Made by a program: the position numbers and the translations under genes
Source of the DNA: Sphingomonadales bacterium Ga0077531
Lineage (GTDB): Bacteria; Pseudomonadota; Alphaproteobacteria; Sphingomonadales; Sphingomonadaceae
Direction: 5' to 3'
DNA length: 64,000 nucleotides
Assembly (NCBI GenBank): GCA_001464915.1
Contig: LNED01000038.1
Coordinates: forward strand, 1 to 64,000
Shown: positions 9,139-17,906 of the stretch, piece by piece
How the letters are laid out: the number at the start of each line of letters is the position of its first letter
Position numbering within the stretch: position 1 is the stretch's first letter
Notes under the pieces: generated by a model
The model's input: the letters and a program-made list of their open reading frames with translations, nothing else
What the model was told of the DNA's origin: nothing
Databases searched by the model: none

Positions 9139-10292
9139 ACCGGCTCACCACCTTCACTCCAGATACCGCCACGCCTGCCTTCCGCGCGATTGCGCCCGGT
9201 TCAATCGGGCCTGTCCCGGCATCAATCGCCCCCGCCGGGCCTGTCCCGGCATCAATCGCTATAGTGACTGACGCGTGGCACCCGCAGACCAACGGTGTGG
9301 TGCGCACGCTGTCGACTACGTGTGATACGCTGCGCGCATGGGGGCATGAGGTCACCGTGATCTCGCCCGAGGGTTATCCTTCGATGCCCGCGCCGACTTA
9401 TCCCGAAATCCGCCTCGCGTTGACGGCGCCGGGTGCGGTTGGGCGGCAGTTGGCGAAAATCGCGCCCGAGGCGGTGCATATCGCCACCGAAGGCCCGCTG
9501 GGCTTCGCTGCGCGGCGGTATTGCCTCAGCCGCAAAGTGCCCTTCACCACCGCCTATCACACGCAGTTTCCCGATTACCTTGCCCGTCGCACCGGCCTGC
9601 CGGCGAGCGCATTTTGGCCCTATATCCGCTGGTTCCACCGTCCGGCGAAAGCAATTATGGTCGCGACAGAGACGATCCGGGCGCAATTGCGCGATCAGGG
9701 CCTGACCCAGCTCAGCAATTGGAGCCGGGGGGTCGACCTCACCTGCTTTTCCCCGCACGCTCCGGCGCCGCCCGAATATGCCGGGCTGCAAGGGCCGATC
9801 CTGCTCTATGTCGGGCGGATTGCGGTGGAGAAGAATATCGAGGCGTTTCTCGCCTGCCCCTATCCCGGCACCAAAGTGGTGGTCGGCGATGGCCCGGCGC
9901 GCGCGGCGCTGGCGGCGAAGTTCCCCGATGCGCTATTCCTCGGCAAACGCACCGGCACCGATTTGGCAGGCTGCTATGCCGGGGCCGATGTGTTTGTGTT
10001 TCCGAGCCGCACCGACACCTTCGGCCTCGTGATGATCGAGGCGCTGGCCTGCGGAACCCCGGTTGCGGCCTTCCCGGTGGCAGGCCCGCTCGACATTGTC
10101 ACCGACGATGTTGGGGCGTTGTCTGAAGACCTTACCCGCGCAATCGATGCCGCGCGTTACTGCGACCGCGGGCGCTGCACTACCTATGGCGCGTCGTTCT
10201 CGTGGGAGGCGGCGACGCGGCAGTTTCTATCGGGTCTGGTGGCACTGGAGGAGGAAGAGGCGGTGTCGTTGCAGGCGATTCCGGCCTTCTGA
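9135..10292 (+). CDS. Glycosyltransferase family 4 protein
   Basis: 385 residues from a GTG overlapping the previous stop codon. The GT-B fold starts at IAIVTDAWHPQTNGVVRT near residue 41. The donor-binding half has LLYVGRIAVEKNIEAF and the EX7E-like segment FPSRTDTFGLVMIEALACGTP. The family includes alpha-mannosyl- and glucosyltransferases acting on membrane lipids at the cytoplasmic face. The coupling to an LpxH-like phosphoesterase suggests glycolipid synthesis (inference). The first 40 residues are not part of the fold and contain an in-frame 10-residue duplication (GPVPASIA twice). Confidence 0.9.
   Translation: MNRLTTFTPDTATPAFRAIAPGSIGPVPASIAPAGPVPASIAIVTDAWHPQTNGVVRTLSTTCDTLRAWGHEVTVISPEGYPSMPAPTYPEIRLALTAPGAVGRQLAKIAPEAVHIATEGPLGFAARRYCLSRKVPFTTAYHTQFPDYLARRTGLPASAFWPYIRWFHRPAKAIMVATETIRAQLRDQGLTQLSNWSRGVDLTCFSPHAPAPPEYAGLQGPILLYVGRIAVEKNIEAFLACPYPGTKVVVGDGPARAALAAKFPDALFLGKRTGTDLAGCYAGADVFVFPSRTDTFGLVMIEALACGTPVAAFPVAGPLDIVTDDVGALSEDLTRAIDAARYCDRGRCTTYGASFSWEAATRQFLSGLVALEEEEAVSLQAIPAF
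9206..9259 (+). repeat. In-frame 30-bp-period duplication at the glycosyltransferase N-terminus
   Basis: Bases 9206-9229 and 9236-9259 are identical over 24 bases (beginning CGGGCCTGTCCCGGC). The 30-base period preserves the reading frame and duplicates the peptide GPVPASIA. It lies before the conserved glycosyltransferase fold, so it probably alters only the leader. It looks like a recent slippage or tandem duplication. Confidence 0.95.
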
Positions 10293-10344
10293 CTCCCTTT
10301 TCCTTGCCGTTTGCCGCGGCTTCCCCTATCTAGTCCTTTAATGC

Positions 10345-10366
10345 GGCCGCTCCGAAAGGGGCGGCC
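10345..10366 (+). terminator. Hairpin terminator after the glycosyltransferase
   Basis: A 9-bp G+C-rich stem with a GAAA tetraloop (GGCCGCTCC-GAAA-GGGGCGGCC, one G-U pair) is followed by CTTTCATTTT. It sits 53 bases past the glycosyltransferase stop and 27 bases before trcR, and fits an intrinsic terminator separating the two. It may also be part of the trcR leader. Confidence 0.65.
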
Positions 10367-10393
10367 CTTTCATTTTCAACGGAGATTTCCCCC

Positions 10394-11137
10394 ATGGCTA
10401 TCAAGGATCAGCCCAAGCCGCTGATGCCGCACGCCACCGCAACGTGGCTGGTGGACAACACCGCGCTATCGTTTGAGCAGATTGCCGAATTCTGCGGCCT
10501 GCACATTCTCGAAGTGCAGGCGATGGCCGATGATCTGGCGGGCAGCAAATATACCGGGCGCGATCCGGTGCACGCGGGCGAGTTGACGCAGGGCGAGATC
10601 GAACTGGGTCAGGCCGACGCGACCTATTCGCTGCGGATGCACAAGGCCCCGGTCGAAGTGACCCGCACCAAAGGCCCGCGCTATACCCCGGTGTCGAAGC
10701 GGCAGGACAAGCCCGATGGGATCGCATGGATCCTGCGCAATCACCCCGAAGTGTCGGATGCGCAGATCGGCAAGCTGATCGGCACGACCCGCAACACCAT
10801 CGGCGCCCTGCGCGACCGCACGCATTGGAACATCCAGAACATCCAGGCAAAAGACCCGGTGACGCTGGGCCTGTGTTCGCAACGCGAACTCGATGCAATG
10901 GTTGCCAAGGCTGCCAAGCGCGCCGGGATCGTCGAAGATGTCGAGGCCCCTGTTCGCAGTGAACGCAATGATCGCGAAAATTTGATCGCGGAACTGCGCG
11001 CTGAACGTGATGCCAATGTTCAGGCCGCCGGCAAAGCCGCGCAGGAAGCCGAAGCCGAAGCATGGCTCGCCGCGCGCCGCGCTGCCGAGGCTGCCGAAGT
11101 GAAAATCGACCCCGAAAGCGGGTTCATTCAAAACTGA
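10394..11137 (+). CDS. trcR: Cell cycle transcriptional regulator TrcR (DUF1013)
   Basis: 247 residues. The N-terminus (ATWLVDNTALSFEQIAEFCG) and the central helix-turn-helix-like part (IAWILRNHPEVSDAQIGKLIG, then TTRNTIGALRDRTHWN) match the alphaproteobacterial DUF1013/TrcR family, a conserved cytoplasmic DNA-binding regulator linked to the CtrA cell-cycle network. The C-terminus is a long Ala/Glu-rich coiled coil. A GGAGA ribosome-binding site precedes the ATG. It is a single-gene unit between two hairpin terminators. SciP, another regulator of that network, is encoded at 32515. Confidence 0.88.
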   Translation: MAIKDQPKPLMPHATATWLVDNTALSFEQIAEFCGLHILEVQAMADDLAGSKYTGRDPVHAGELTQGEIELGQADATYSLRMHKAPVEVTRTKGPRYTPVSKRQDKPDGIAWILRNHPEVSDAQIGKLIGTTRNTIGALRDRTHWNIQNIQAKDPVTLGLCSQRELDAMVAKAAKRAGIVEDVEAPVRSERNDRENLIAELRAERDANVQAAGKAAQEAEAEAWLAARRAAEAAEVKIDPESGFIQN

Positions 11138-11156
11138 TTGGCAGAATTGATTATGC

Positions 11157-11186
11157 GGGCCGGGGCGCTGATTGCAGCCCCGGCCC
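11157..11186 (+). terminator. Strong hairpin after trcR
   Basis: A perfect 10-bp stem (GGGCCGGGGC / GCCCCGGCCC) encloses a 10-base loop 20 bases after the trcR stop codon. The following sequence (AGCCTTCTT) has only a weak U tract, so it is either a weak intrinsic terminator or a 3'-end protecting hairpin. Confidence 0.6.
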
Positions 11187-11272
11187 AGCCTTCTTGCGAA
11201 TTTGTATAAAAGCGACACGGCACCAGCGACTTTTGCTTGTGCGCCAGCGCGTTGTCGGCCACAATTATTGAC

Positions 11273-12970
11273 ATGACTGTCAGTAGCGCGCCCTATCATC
11301 ACCCCACCCCGCTGGACACCGTGTTCGAGGCGATGAGCCTGCCCGCGATGCTCGAACGCAGCACGCGCGAAACGCCGGACGCGCCGTTTCTGCATTTCCT
11401 CGGGCGCACTTACTCCTATCGCCAGATTTTCGAACAGGCGAACGCCTTCGCCCTCGGACTGGTGGAGATGGGCATCAAGAAGGGCGACCGCGTCGGTCTG
11501 TTCCTACCTAACGTGCCAATCTACGCCGCTGCCTATTACGGGGCGATGATGGCTGGCGCGGTGGTGGTGAATTTCTCGCCGCTGTACTCGGTCGAGGAGT
11601 TGAGCTGGCAGGTCGGAGACAGCGGCACAAGGGTGCTGGTGACGCTGGATGTGCCCGAACTCTACAAGACCGCCATCAAGGTGCTCGACGGCTCGGCACT
11701 GGAAACACTGGTGGTCGGCTCGCTTGCCGAGATGCTTCCGTGGTACAAAGGGGCCGCACTCAAGCTGCTCAAGCGCAGCCAGATTGCCGATGTGGCCTAT
11801 GGCGGTGAGGGCCAGCCGATCCGCCGCTGGACCGACATGCAGGGTGATTGGTATTACACCCTGTGGCTGGAGGGTCGCGTTTTCCCGCTTCCCAAAGTCT
11901 CCCCAGAAGACCTCGCTCTGCTGCAATACACCGGCGGCACCACCGGGCGGCCCAAGGGGGCGATGCTGGGGCATGATCAATTGAGCATCAACGCGCAGCA
12001 GGTCGCCGCGATCAACCCGTTCGGCAATGTGCGCGACGAGGTGTTCATGGGCGCGCTGCCGTTCTTCCATGTGTTTGCCAACACCGCGCTGCTCAACCAC
12101 GCCTGCGTCACCGGGGCATCGATCGCGATGGTGCCGCGGTTCGAGACGAAGCAGGTGCTGGAGACCATCCAGAAATACCGCTGCACCGGCTTTCCGGGTG
12201 TGCCGACGATGTTTCAGGCGATGCTCGATCACCCTGACCTCTTCAAGACCGATCTTTCGAGCTTGAAGGTCTGCATTTCAGGCGGCGCGCCGATGCCGGG
12301 GCCGGTGCATGTGCGGTTCGAGGAGGTCACCGGCGTGCGGTTGGTCGAGGGCTATGGCCTCACCGAAAGTTCGGGCGTGGTCTCGGCCAATCCCTATGAT
12401 GGTACCCGCAAGCGCGGCACCATCGGGCAATTGGTGCCGGGCACCGAGGTCATCCTGCTCGACAAGGAACACCCCGAAAGCCTCGCCCCCGAAGGTGAGC
12501 CGGGCGAACTGGCGGTGTGTGGCCCGCAGGTCATGCGCGGCTATTGGAACCACCCCGAGAGCGATGCCGACACCTTTGTCGAGCGGGATGGCAAACGCTA
12601 TCTGCGCACCGGCGATGTCGCGCGGGTCGATGCCGACGGGTTCCTCGAAATCGTTGACCGGATCAAGGACATGATCGCGGTCGGCGGGTTCAAGGTCTTC
12701 CCCAGCGTGGTCGAGGATGTGATCCTTGAACACCCGGCGGTGAAAGAGGCGTTGGTGATCGGCGTACCCGAAGAATACCGCGGCGAAGTGCCGCGCGCTT
12801 ACGTGACGCTGAAAGATGGCGCGGGGGCAACCGCAGAGGAATTGGCGGGCTGGCTCAATGCCAAGATCGGCAAGCATGAACGAGTCGATGCAGTGGTGAT
12901 CCGCGCAGACCTGCCGCGCACAATCATCGGCAAGCTGGATCGCAAGGCGCTGCGAGCTGAGGTCTTGTAG
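11273..12970 (+). CDS. fadD: Long-chain fatty acid-CoA ligase
   Basis: 565 residues. The AMP-binding signature YTGGTTGRPKGAMLGH lies in the middle, followed by the adenylate-forming motif GYGLTESSGV and the hinge/C-terminal segments YLRTGDVARVDADG and RTIIGKLDRKALR with the catalytic lysine. It activates fatty acids to acyl-CoA with ATP at the inner membrane or in the cytoplasm. The ATG at 11273 is taken as start although no good ribosome-binding site is visible; an in-frame ATG at 11237 would add 12 unconserved residues. It converges on the bactofilin gene with only 6 bases between the stop codons. Confidence 0.9.
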   Translation: MTVSSAPYHHPTPLDTVFEAMSLPAMLERSTRETPDAPFLHFLGRTYSYRQIFEQANAFALGLVEMGIKKGDRVGLFLPNVPIYAAAYYGAMMAGAVVVNFSPLYSVEELSWQVGDSGTRVLVTLDVPELYKTAIKVLDGSALETLVVGSLAEMLPWYKGAALKLLKRSQIADVAYGGEGQPIRRWTDMQGDWYYTLWLEGRVFPLPKVSPEDLALLQYTGGTTGRPKGAMLGHDQLSINAQQVAAINPFGNVRDEVFMGALPFFHVFANTALLNHACVTGASIAMVPRFETKQVLETIQKYRCTGFPGVPTMFQAMLDHPDLFKTDLSSLKVCISGGAPMPGPVHVRFEEVTGVRLVEGYGLTESSGVVSANPYDGTRKRGTIGQLVPGTEVILLDKEHPESLAPEGEPGELAVCGPQVMRGYWNHPESDADTFVERDGKRYLRTGDVARVDADGFLEIVDRIKDMIAVGGFKVFPSVVEDVILEHPAVKEALVIGVPEEYRGEVPRAYVTLKDGAGATAEELAGWLNAKIGKHERVDAVVIRADLPRTIIGKLDRKALRAEVL

Positions 12971-12976
12971 TCAGGC

Positions 12977-13348
12977 TTATTCAGCCGCTTCGATACCCAC
13001 TGACGGGACGGCTTTGACCGCCTGACGCGCATTGGGCGCAAACCGGCCATCAACCTGCGCACCCTGTTCAATGGTGAGCGCATCGTAATGCACGTCGCCT
13101 TCGATCCGCGCTGATTTGAGGATCACCAGCTCACGCGCGGTGATCGATCCGCTGACCTTGCCCGCCATCCGCGCGCTTTCGGCGGTCACGGCGCCGTTAA
13201 TGCTGCTGCTTTCGCCCTGCACCAGCGAGGCGCATTTGATGTCGCCTTCGATTGTGCCGTCAACATGCAGGTCGGCGGTGGCGCTGATATCGCCTTTGAT
13301 CACGACATCGGCGCCGATCACGGAGAAGGTTGAACCCGAAGCCATCAT
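12977..13348 (-). CDS. Bactofilin family polymer-forming protein
   Basis: 123 residues. A short N-terminus is followed by the bactofilin beta-helix with its regular turns (VVIKGDISATADLHVDGTIE, GDIKCASLVQ, SGSITARELVILKSARIEGD, VHYDALTIEQGAQVDGRF). Bactofilins polymerise without nucleotides at the inner face of the membrane and guide cell-wall enzymes. The M23 peptidase gene ends 10 bases upstream, the pairing seen for shape-determining bactofilins in several bacteria. Two adjacent ATGs (13348 and 13345) follow an AGGAG site; a much longer open extension upstream overlaps the peptidase gene and is rejected. Confidence 0.93.
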   Translation of the reverse strand: MMASGSTFSVIGADVVIKGDISATADLHVDGTIEGDIKCASLVQGESSSINGAVTAESARMAGKVSGSITARELVILKSARIEGDVHYDALTIEQGAQVDGRFAPNARQAVKAVPSVGIEAAE

Positions 13349-13358
13349 ATTGCTCCTG

Positions 13359-14558
13359 TTAGCGGGCCGCGACGGGGGCGGCGGGGCGGCTCGATCTGGC
13401 CGTTCCGGCTCGGCGGACTTCCTTGAGAACATCGGGGGCAGCCTCCAGAAACGGGCGCGGATTGACCGCGCGCTCATTGATACGAACTTCGAAATGCAGG
13501 TGCGGACCGGTTGAACGGCCGGTCGAGCCAAGCCCGCCAAGCGTTGCGCCCGCCGCAATCGGCTGGCCCACCCGCACATCGATCCGCGATAAGTGAGCGT
13601 AGCGGGTCAACATCCCGTTACCATGGGTGATCTCGACCGCTTTGCCATAGCCCGATTTCCACCCGGCATAGGTCACGCGGCCATCGGCAGCGGCGAAGAT
13701 CGGCGATCCCATTGCGCCTTTGAAATCAATCCCGGCATGCATCGCACCCCGGCCGTTGAACGGATCGCGGCGATAGCCAAAGCCCGATGTGATGCTGCGC
13801 ACGCTGGCCGGAACAACCTGCGGAATGCCGTCCAAGGCGCGTTCGAGCACTGCCATCCGCGTCAGGCTGAGGCCGAGACGTTCAAAGCGCGGGTCGATGT
13901 CATCATCGCCGCCCAGAATAGCTTCGAACGGACCACCCATCGCGGTTCCCATCGCAACCTGAGTCTGACGGGTCATGGCACCGGGATCGAGGTTCAATTT
14001 GCGGATCGCAGCCTCAGCGCGGCGGGCGCGGGCATCGGCGAAACGGGTGAGTTTTTCAACGAATGCAATCTGCCGCGCTTCGACTTCGGCGAGGCCGCGC
14101 GCCTGCGGGATCAACGCGCTGACTTTTTTGACGGTCGTGGCCGCTTCGGCTGACGAATCGGTTACGGTGCCGGCATCAGCGCTGTCTGCGACCATATCCT
14201 CGGGCAGCATTTGCGCCATTTCTTCGAGGAATTCCTGCCGCTGTTCGAGTTCGCCCACCACCCGGTCAAGATCGCCGCCATAGGCTTCGAGTCGTTCGCT
14301 GGCGGTAGCGACGCGGGCTTTTTCGGCGGCAAAGGAGGCGAGGTCGCTGGTTGCGCGATATTGGCCCCAGGCCATCACCGCGAGGGCGATCAACCACACC
14401 ACTACCAGCGCAACGGCTCCAGCGGCCACGCGCATCTGCAACTTCGACGAAATCTTGATGAAGCGTACCTGTCCGTCAGCACGCATGAAAAACTCGCGGT
14501 CGGGGAACCACTGACGCAGTCGCTCGCCCCACTTGAGTGCGGTAATCCTGTCTGACAC
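13359..14558 (-). CDS. Membrane-anchored M23 (LytM) murein endopeptidase
   Basis: 399 residues: a cytoplasmic N-terminus of about 45 residues, one transmembrane helix (MRVAAGAVALVVVWLIALAV), a long coiled coil in the periplasm (residues 75-200), then a complete LytM domain with zinc/catalytic motifs HAGIDFKG, TRYAHLS and GPHLHFEV. It cleaves peptide cross-links in murein. The bactofilin gene follows immediately; this is the LmdC/Csd-like arrangement in which the bactofilin places the hydrolase. A role in local cell-shape control is inferred. Confidence 0.93.
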   Translation of the reverse strand: MSDRITALKWGERLRQWFPDREFFMRADGQVRFIKISSKLQMRVAAGAVALVVVWLIALAVMAWGQYRATSDLASFAAEKARVATASERLEAYGGDLDRVVGELEQRQEFLEEMAQMLPEDMVADSADAGTVTDSSAEAATTVKKVSALIPQARGLAEVEARQIAFVEKLTRFADARARRAEAAIRKLNLDPGAMTRQTQVAMGTAMGGPFEAILGGDDDIDPRFERLGLSLTRMAVLERALDGIPQVVPASVRSITSGFGYRRDPFNGRGAMHAGIDFKGAMGSPIFAAADGRVTYAGWKSGYGKAVEITHGNGMLTRYAHLSRIDVRVGQPIAAGATLGGLGSTGRSTGPHLHFEVRINERAVNPRPFLEAAPDVLKEVRRAGTARSSRPAAPVAAR

Positions 14559-14821
14559 TGCGACCCCGATATCTTTTTTTATGTAACCTTGATTCGCCGC
14601 TAACAGTGCATCAATCGCTGGTCGAATCCCGCTTATGGTAGGGCAGGCGAAGTGCTTTGGCGATTATAAGCAAGAACACCCATCATCGGTGGAAAGTTGC
14701 ACCGCACGCCCAGCAATGTTCCTGATTCGTGCTTTTTTCGCAACTGCCGCGAGGATCGCCTGAAACTCGCCCGTGCCAGTCAGGCCTGACAGCGCATAAT
14801 GCGCCTGCTACGGAGATGCGC

Positions 14822-16111
14822 ATGACCCAAACCGCCGACCAGCAAACGAGCCCCGAAGCCGCCGATCCCGTGCAGCTTGTGACCACGCTTGCACAGGCCG
14901 CAAGGCTGGCGCAGCGCGCGCTGGCTGCGATGCCGAGCGCGGAGCGGGCGGCGGCGCTGCACTTGGCGGCTGACCGGTTGGAGGCTTCGGCCCCGGCGAT
15001 CCTGGCCGCCAACGCCCAAGATCTTGCTGCAGGCGCGGCGAACAGGCTGGCCCCGGCGATGCTCGACCGGCTGGCGCTTGATGAAACGCGTTTGGCAGGA
15101 ATTGCCGCAGGCGTGCGCGCGGTGGCTGACCTGCCCGATCCGGTGGGTGAGGTGATCGATTCGGCGCAGCGACCCAATGGCCTGCGGCTGCAGCGTATCC
15201 GGGTACCGATTGGCACGATCGGAATCATCTACGAAAGCCGCCCCAACGTCACCGCCGATGCTGCTGCGCTGTGCATCCGCGCGGGCAACGCGGCACTGCT
15301 GCGCGGCGGGAGCGAGGCGGTGCATTCCAACCGTGCGATCCACGCGGCGCTGGTCGAAGGCTTGAACGAAGGCGGTGTGCCTGCCGCAGCGGTGCAATTG
15401 ATCCCCACGCAAGACCGCGCCGCCGTGGGCGCAATGCTCACCGCAAGTGGCTTGATCGACATGATCGTGCCGCGCGGGGGCAAGAGCCTTGTCGCCCGCG
15501 TTCAGGCCGATGCGCGCGTCCCGGTGCTCGCGCATCTGGACGGCATCTGCCACACCTATGTGCACGCCGCTGCCGATCCTGCGATGGCGCGGAACATCGC
15601 ACTCAATGCCAAGCTGCGGCGTACCGGCATTTGCGGGGCGATGGAGACGCTGCTGATCGACGCTGCTTTCCCGGACAGCGCGGCGCTGGTCACGGCGCTG
15701 ATCGACGCGGGCTGCGAAGTGCGCGGCGATGGCCGCGCGCAGGCGCTCGATCCGCGTGTCATCCCGGCGAGCGCAAATGACTGGGACACAGAATATCTCG
15801 ACGCGATTCTCTCAGTCGCAGTGGTTGATGGATTGGACGACGCGCTGGCGCACATCGCGCGCCATTCATCGGCACACACCGACGTGATCGTCACCGCTGA
15901 TGATGCCGCCGCCGAACGCTTTCTGGCAGAGGCCGATAGCGCAATCGTGATGCACAATGCCTCGTCGCAATTCGCCGATGGGGGCGAGTTCGGGTTGGGC
16001 GCGGAAATCGGCATTGCCACCGGCCGCCTGCACGCACGCGGGCCGGTCGCGCTGGAAGGGCTGACGACCTACAAATGGCAAGTGCGCGGGAGCGGGCAGA
16101 CGCGTGCTTGA
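14822..16111 (+). CDS. proA: Glutamate-5-semialdehyde dehydrogenase (gamma-glutamyl phosphate reductase)
   Basis: 429 residues, a normal length. It has IGTIGIIYESRPNVTADAAA, the catalytic-cysteine segment RRTGICGAMETLL, and the C-terminal FGLGAEIGIATGRLHARGPV typical of ProA. It reduces gamma-glutamyl phosphate to glutamate semialdehyde in proline synthesis, in the cytoplasm. Of two nearby ATGs (14816 and 14822), the second has the better-spaced CGGAG. proB is not adjacent. The proA-nadD-rsfS order is common in alphaproteobacteria. Confidence 0.96.
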   Translation: MTQTADQQTSPEAADPVQLVTTLAQAARLAQRALAAMPSAERAAALHLAADRLEASAPAILAANAQDLAAGAANRLAPAMLDRLALDETRLAGIAAGVRAVADLPDPVGEVIDSAQRPNGLRLQRIRVPIGTIGIIYESRPNVTADAAALCIRAGNAALLRGGSEAVHSNRAIHAALVEGLNEGGVPAAAVQLIPTQDRAAVGAMLTASGLIDMIVPRGGKSLVARVQADARVPVLAHLDGICHTYVHAAADPAMARNIALNAKLRRTGICGAMETLLIDAAFPDSAALVTALIDAGCEVRGDGRAQALDPRVIPASANDWDTEYLDAILSVAVVDGLDDALAHIARHSSAHTDVIVTADDAAAERFLAEADSAIVMHNASSQFADGGEFGLGAEIGIATGRLHARGPVALEGLTTYKWQVRGSGQTRA

Positions 16112-16812
16112 GCTTTTGGCGTAACCCCTTGCGTTCGATCCCTATTCTCACCGGGTTGCTGGGCGGCAGCTTCAATCCTGCGCATGGCGGGCATCGGCGG
16201 GTGACGCTATTTGCCGCCGAGGCGCTGGGGCTGGATGAGGTGTGGTGGCTGGTGTCGCCCGGCAATCCTTTGAAGCCGCGCGCAGGCATGGCGCCGCTAG
16301 CCGCGCGACTGCGCTCAGCCCATCAGCAGGCGCGCCGTGCACCGATCATCCCGACCGCGATCGAGCAGCAGCTGGGCACGCGTTTCACCGTCGATACGCT
16401 GGCAAAGCTCACCCGCCGCTATCCCAAACGGCGGTTTGTGTGGCTGATGGGGGCGGATAATCTCGCCGAATTGCACCGCTGGAAAGACTGGCGACGAATC
16501 GCGCGGACAATGCCGATTGCGGTAATCGCCCGGCCCGGCTATGATGCCCGCGCCATGACGAGCCCCGCCATGGTCTGGCTCAGGCGCTATCGTGTGTCTT
16601 CTGCCAGCATTCGGAAACGGGGGCAATGGAGCGCGCCAGCCCTGGTGTTATTGCGTTTCGATCCCGATCACCGCTCGGCCACGGCGATTCGCCGTGCCAA
16701 TGCCGGGTGGGCTGAGGACATCCTCGGCACGGGTTCGGACATCGCACAACGCAAAGCCACGGTGCGCGATCGGCTGACATTCCGCAGCATCCGGTCAGAG
16801 GAGGTCGCATGA
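16108..16812 (+). CDS. nadD: Nicotinate-nucleotide adenylyltransferase
   Basis: About 234 residues. The nucleotidyltransferase motif LLGGSFNPAHGGHRR near residue 17 and the downstream VSSASIRKRG (the SSTxIR-type motif) identify NadD, which makes deamido-NAD from NaMN and ATP in the cytoplasm. The start is uncertain: a TTG at 16108 overlaps the proA stop (TTGA) and gives a normal N-terminus; an ATG at 16075 would overlap proA by 37 bases and add 11 residues. I prefer the TTG. Confidence 0.9.
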   Translation: MSFWRNPLRSIPILTGLLGGSFNPAHGGHRRVTLFAAEALGLDEVWWLVSPGNPLKPRAGMAPLAARLRSAHQQARRAPIIPTAIEQQLGTRFTVDTLAKLTRRYPKRRFVWLMGADNLAELHRWKDWRRIARTMPIAVIARPGYDARAMTSPAMVWLRRYRVSSASIRKRGQWSAPALVLLRFDPDHRSATAIRRANAGWAEDILGTGSDIAQRKATVRDRLTFRSIRSEEVA

Positions 16813-16896
16813 AGCGCATAGCTTGCGTTTCGGCTGCCTCGCCTGCCGGTCTGCGTGTTGTCTGCTCCCATCGCCCTGAACTCTGGAGATACGAGA

Positions 16897-17337
16897 TTGC
16901 CGATTACCGAGGCGTTTATCGCGTCCGTGCCGCCCGCTGCGGTGCAAGCCGCTGCCAACACCGCCCAAACGCTGAAGCGCTCTGATATGAGCACTGATGC
17001 CCTGCACAAATTGGTGCTGTCGCAGCTTGATGACGATCAGGCGCAGGAAATCGTGTCGATCCCGCTTGAGGGCAAAAGCTCGATTGCCGATCACATGGTG
17101 ATCGCCAGCGGGCGTTCGACCCGGCAGGTGGCCTCGATGGCGCAAAAGCTCGCCGAAGAGATCAAGAAGGCCGGGTTCGGCCACGCGCGAATCGAAGGTC
17201 TGCCGGCGGCTGACTGGGTGCTGATCGATGCGGGCGACGTGGTCGTCCACCTGTTCCGCCCCGAAGTGCGCACCTTCTACAACCTTGAACGCATGTGGTC
17301 GTTCGAGGGTAGCGAAGTGACGCAGGGAAGAGCGTAG
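16897..17337 (+). CDS. rsfS: Ribosome silencing factor RsfS
   Basis: 146 residues. The core LDDDQAQEIVSIPLEGKSSI...ADHMVIASGRSTRQV and the later ADWVLIDAGDVVVHLFRPE with FYNLERMW are diagnostic of RsfS/Iojap, which binds uL14 and blocks subunit joining when nutrients are low. A TTG at 16897 with GGAG about 9 bases upstream gives MPITEAF; an ATG at 16987 would leave a shorter but still complete domain. Directly after the stop codon lies copy 1 of the four-hairpin repeat. Confidence 0.92.
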   Translation: MPITEAFIASVPPAAVQAAANTAQTLKRSDMSTDALHKLVLSQLDDDQAQEIVSIPLEGKSSIADHMVIASGRSTRQVASMAQKLAEEIKKAGFGHARIEGLPAADWVLIDAGDVVVHLFRPEVRTFYNLERMWSFEGSEVTQGRA

Positions 17338-17339
17338 CT

Positions 17340-17458
17340 TGTTTTGCGCGCCCGCCTCCGCGGGCGCGTCCTCGGCGCTGTTTCAAGCCCTTCGGGCTTG
17401 AGCGCCTGCGGGCGGGCGGTCGCCCTTGCGGGCTGCGTTGCAGCCCGTTCTGGGCTCC
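17340..17458 (+). repeat. Four-hairpin intergenic element, copy 1 (after rsfS, in the rlmH leader)
   Basis: Reading with the genes, four hairpins follow each other: D 17348-17367 (stem GCGCCCGC/GCGGGCGC, loop CTCC), C 17384-17400 (CAAGCCC-TTC-GGGCTTG) inside an outer GGCGC/GCGCC pair, B 17414-17425 (GGGCG-GT-CGCCC) and A 17429-17447 (CGGGCTGC-GTT-GCAGCCCG). Conserved linkers are TTTTGCGC before D, TCCTCGG after D, CGGGC before B and CTTGC overlapping A. It starts 2 bases after the rsfS TAG and ends about 12 bases before the rlmH start. The other copies are at 21626, 44593 and 46948. Confidence 0.9.
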
Positions 17459-17470
17459 AAAACCGGGTAT

Positions 17471-17902
17471 TTGCTTATCCTCCTCCATATCATCGCGCGT
17501 GGGAAGATTGGCCGGTCGCCTGAGGGTGATCTGGTCGATCGCTATGCCAAGCGCATGACTTGGCCGGTCAAGCTGACCGAATGGCCCGATACTGGTGCTG
17601 GTAAGGCGGCTGATCCTATCACCCCTTGCCGCACCGTGCTGCTTGATGAGCGCGGCAAGGCCATGACGTCAGACAATTTCGCCGCATTGCTGGGGCGTTG
17701 GCGTGATGAGGGCGTGCGCGAGACGCGCTTCATGCTGGGCGCGGCAGATGGCCATTCGGATGCCGAGCGCGCCTCTGCCGACCTGCTGCTCGCCTTCGGC
17801 CCGGCCACCTGGCCGCATATGCTGGCGCGCGCTATGCTGATGGAACAGTTGTATCGGGCGACAACGATCCTTGCCGGGCATCCCTATCATCGGGCAGGGT
17901 AG
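17471..17902 (+). CDS. rlmH: 23S rRNA (pseudouridine(1915)-N(3))-methyltransferase RlmH
   Basis: 143 residues from a TTG at 17471. The N-terminus LLHIIARGKIGRSPEGDLVDRY is the RlmH start, and the SAM-binding knot is shown by FMLGAADGHSDAERA and the C-terminal HMLARAMLMEQLYRATTILAGHPYHR. It methylates helix 69 of 23S rRNA. Longer starts upstream would be read through the intergenic hairpin element and are rejected; no in-frame ATG gives the right N-terminus. The four-hairpin element forms most of the leader, so its folding could affect expression. Confidence 0.92.
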   Translation: MLILLHIIARGKIGRSPEGDLVDRYAKRMTWPVKLTEWPDTGAGKAADPITPCRTVLLDERGKAMTSDNFAALLGRWRDEGVRETRFMLGAADGHSDAERASADLLLAFGPATWPHMLARAMLMEQLYRATTILAGHPYHRAG

Positions 17903-17906
17903 CACA

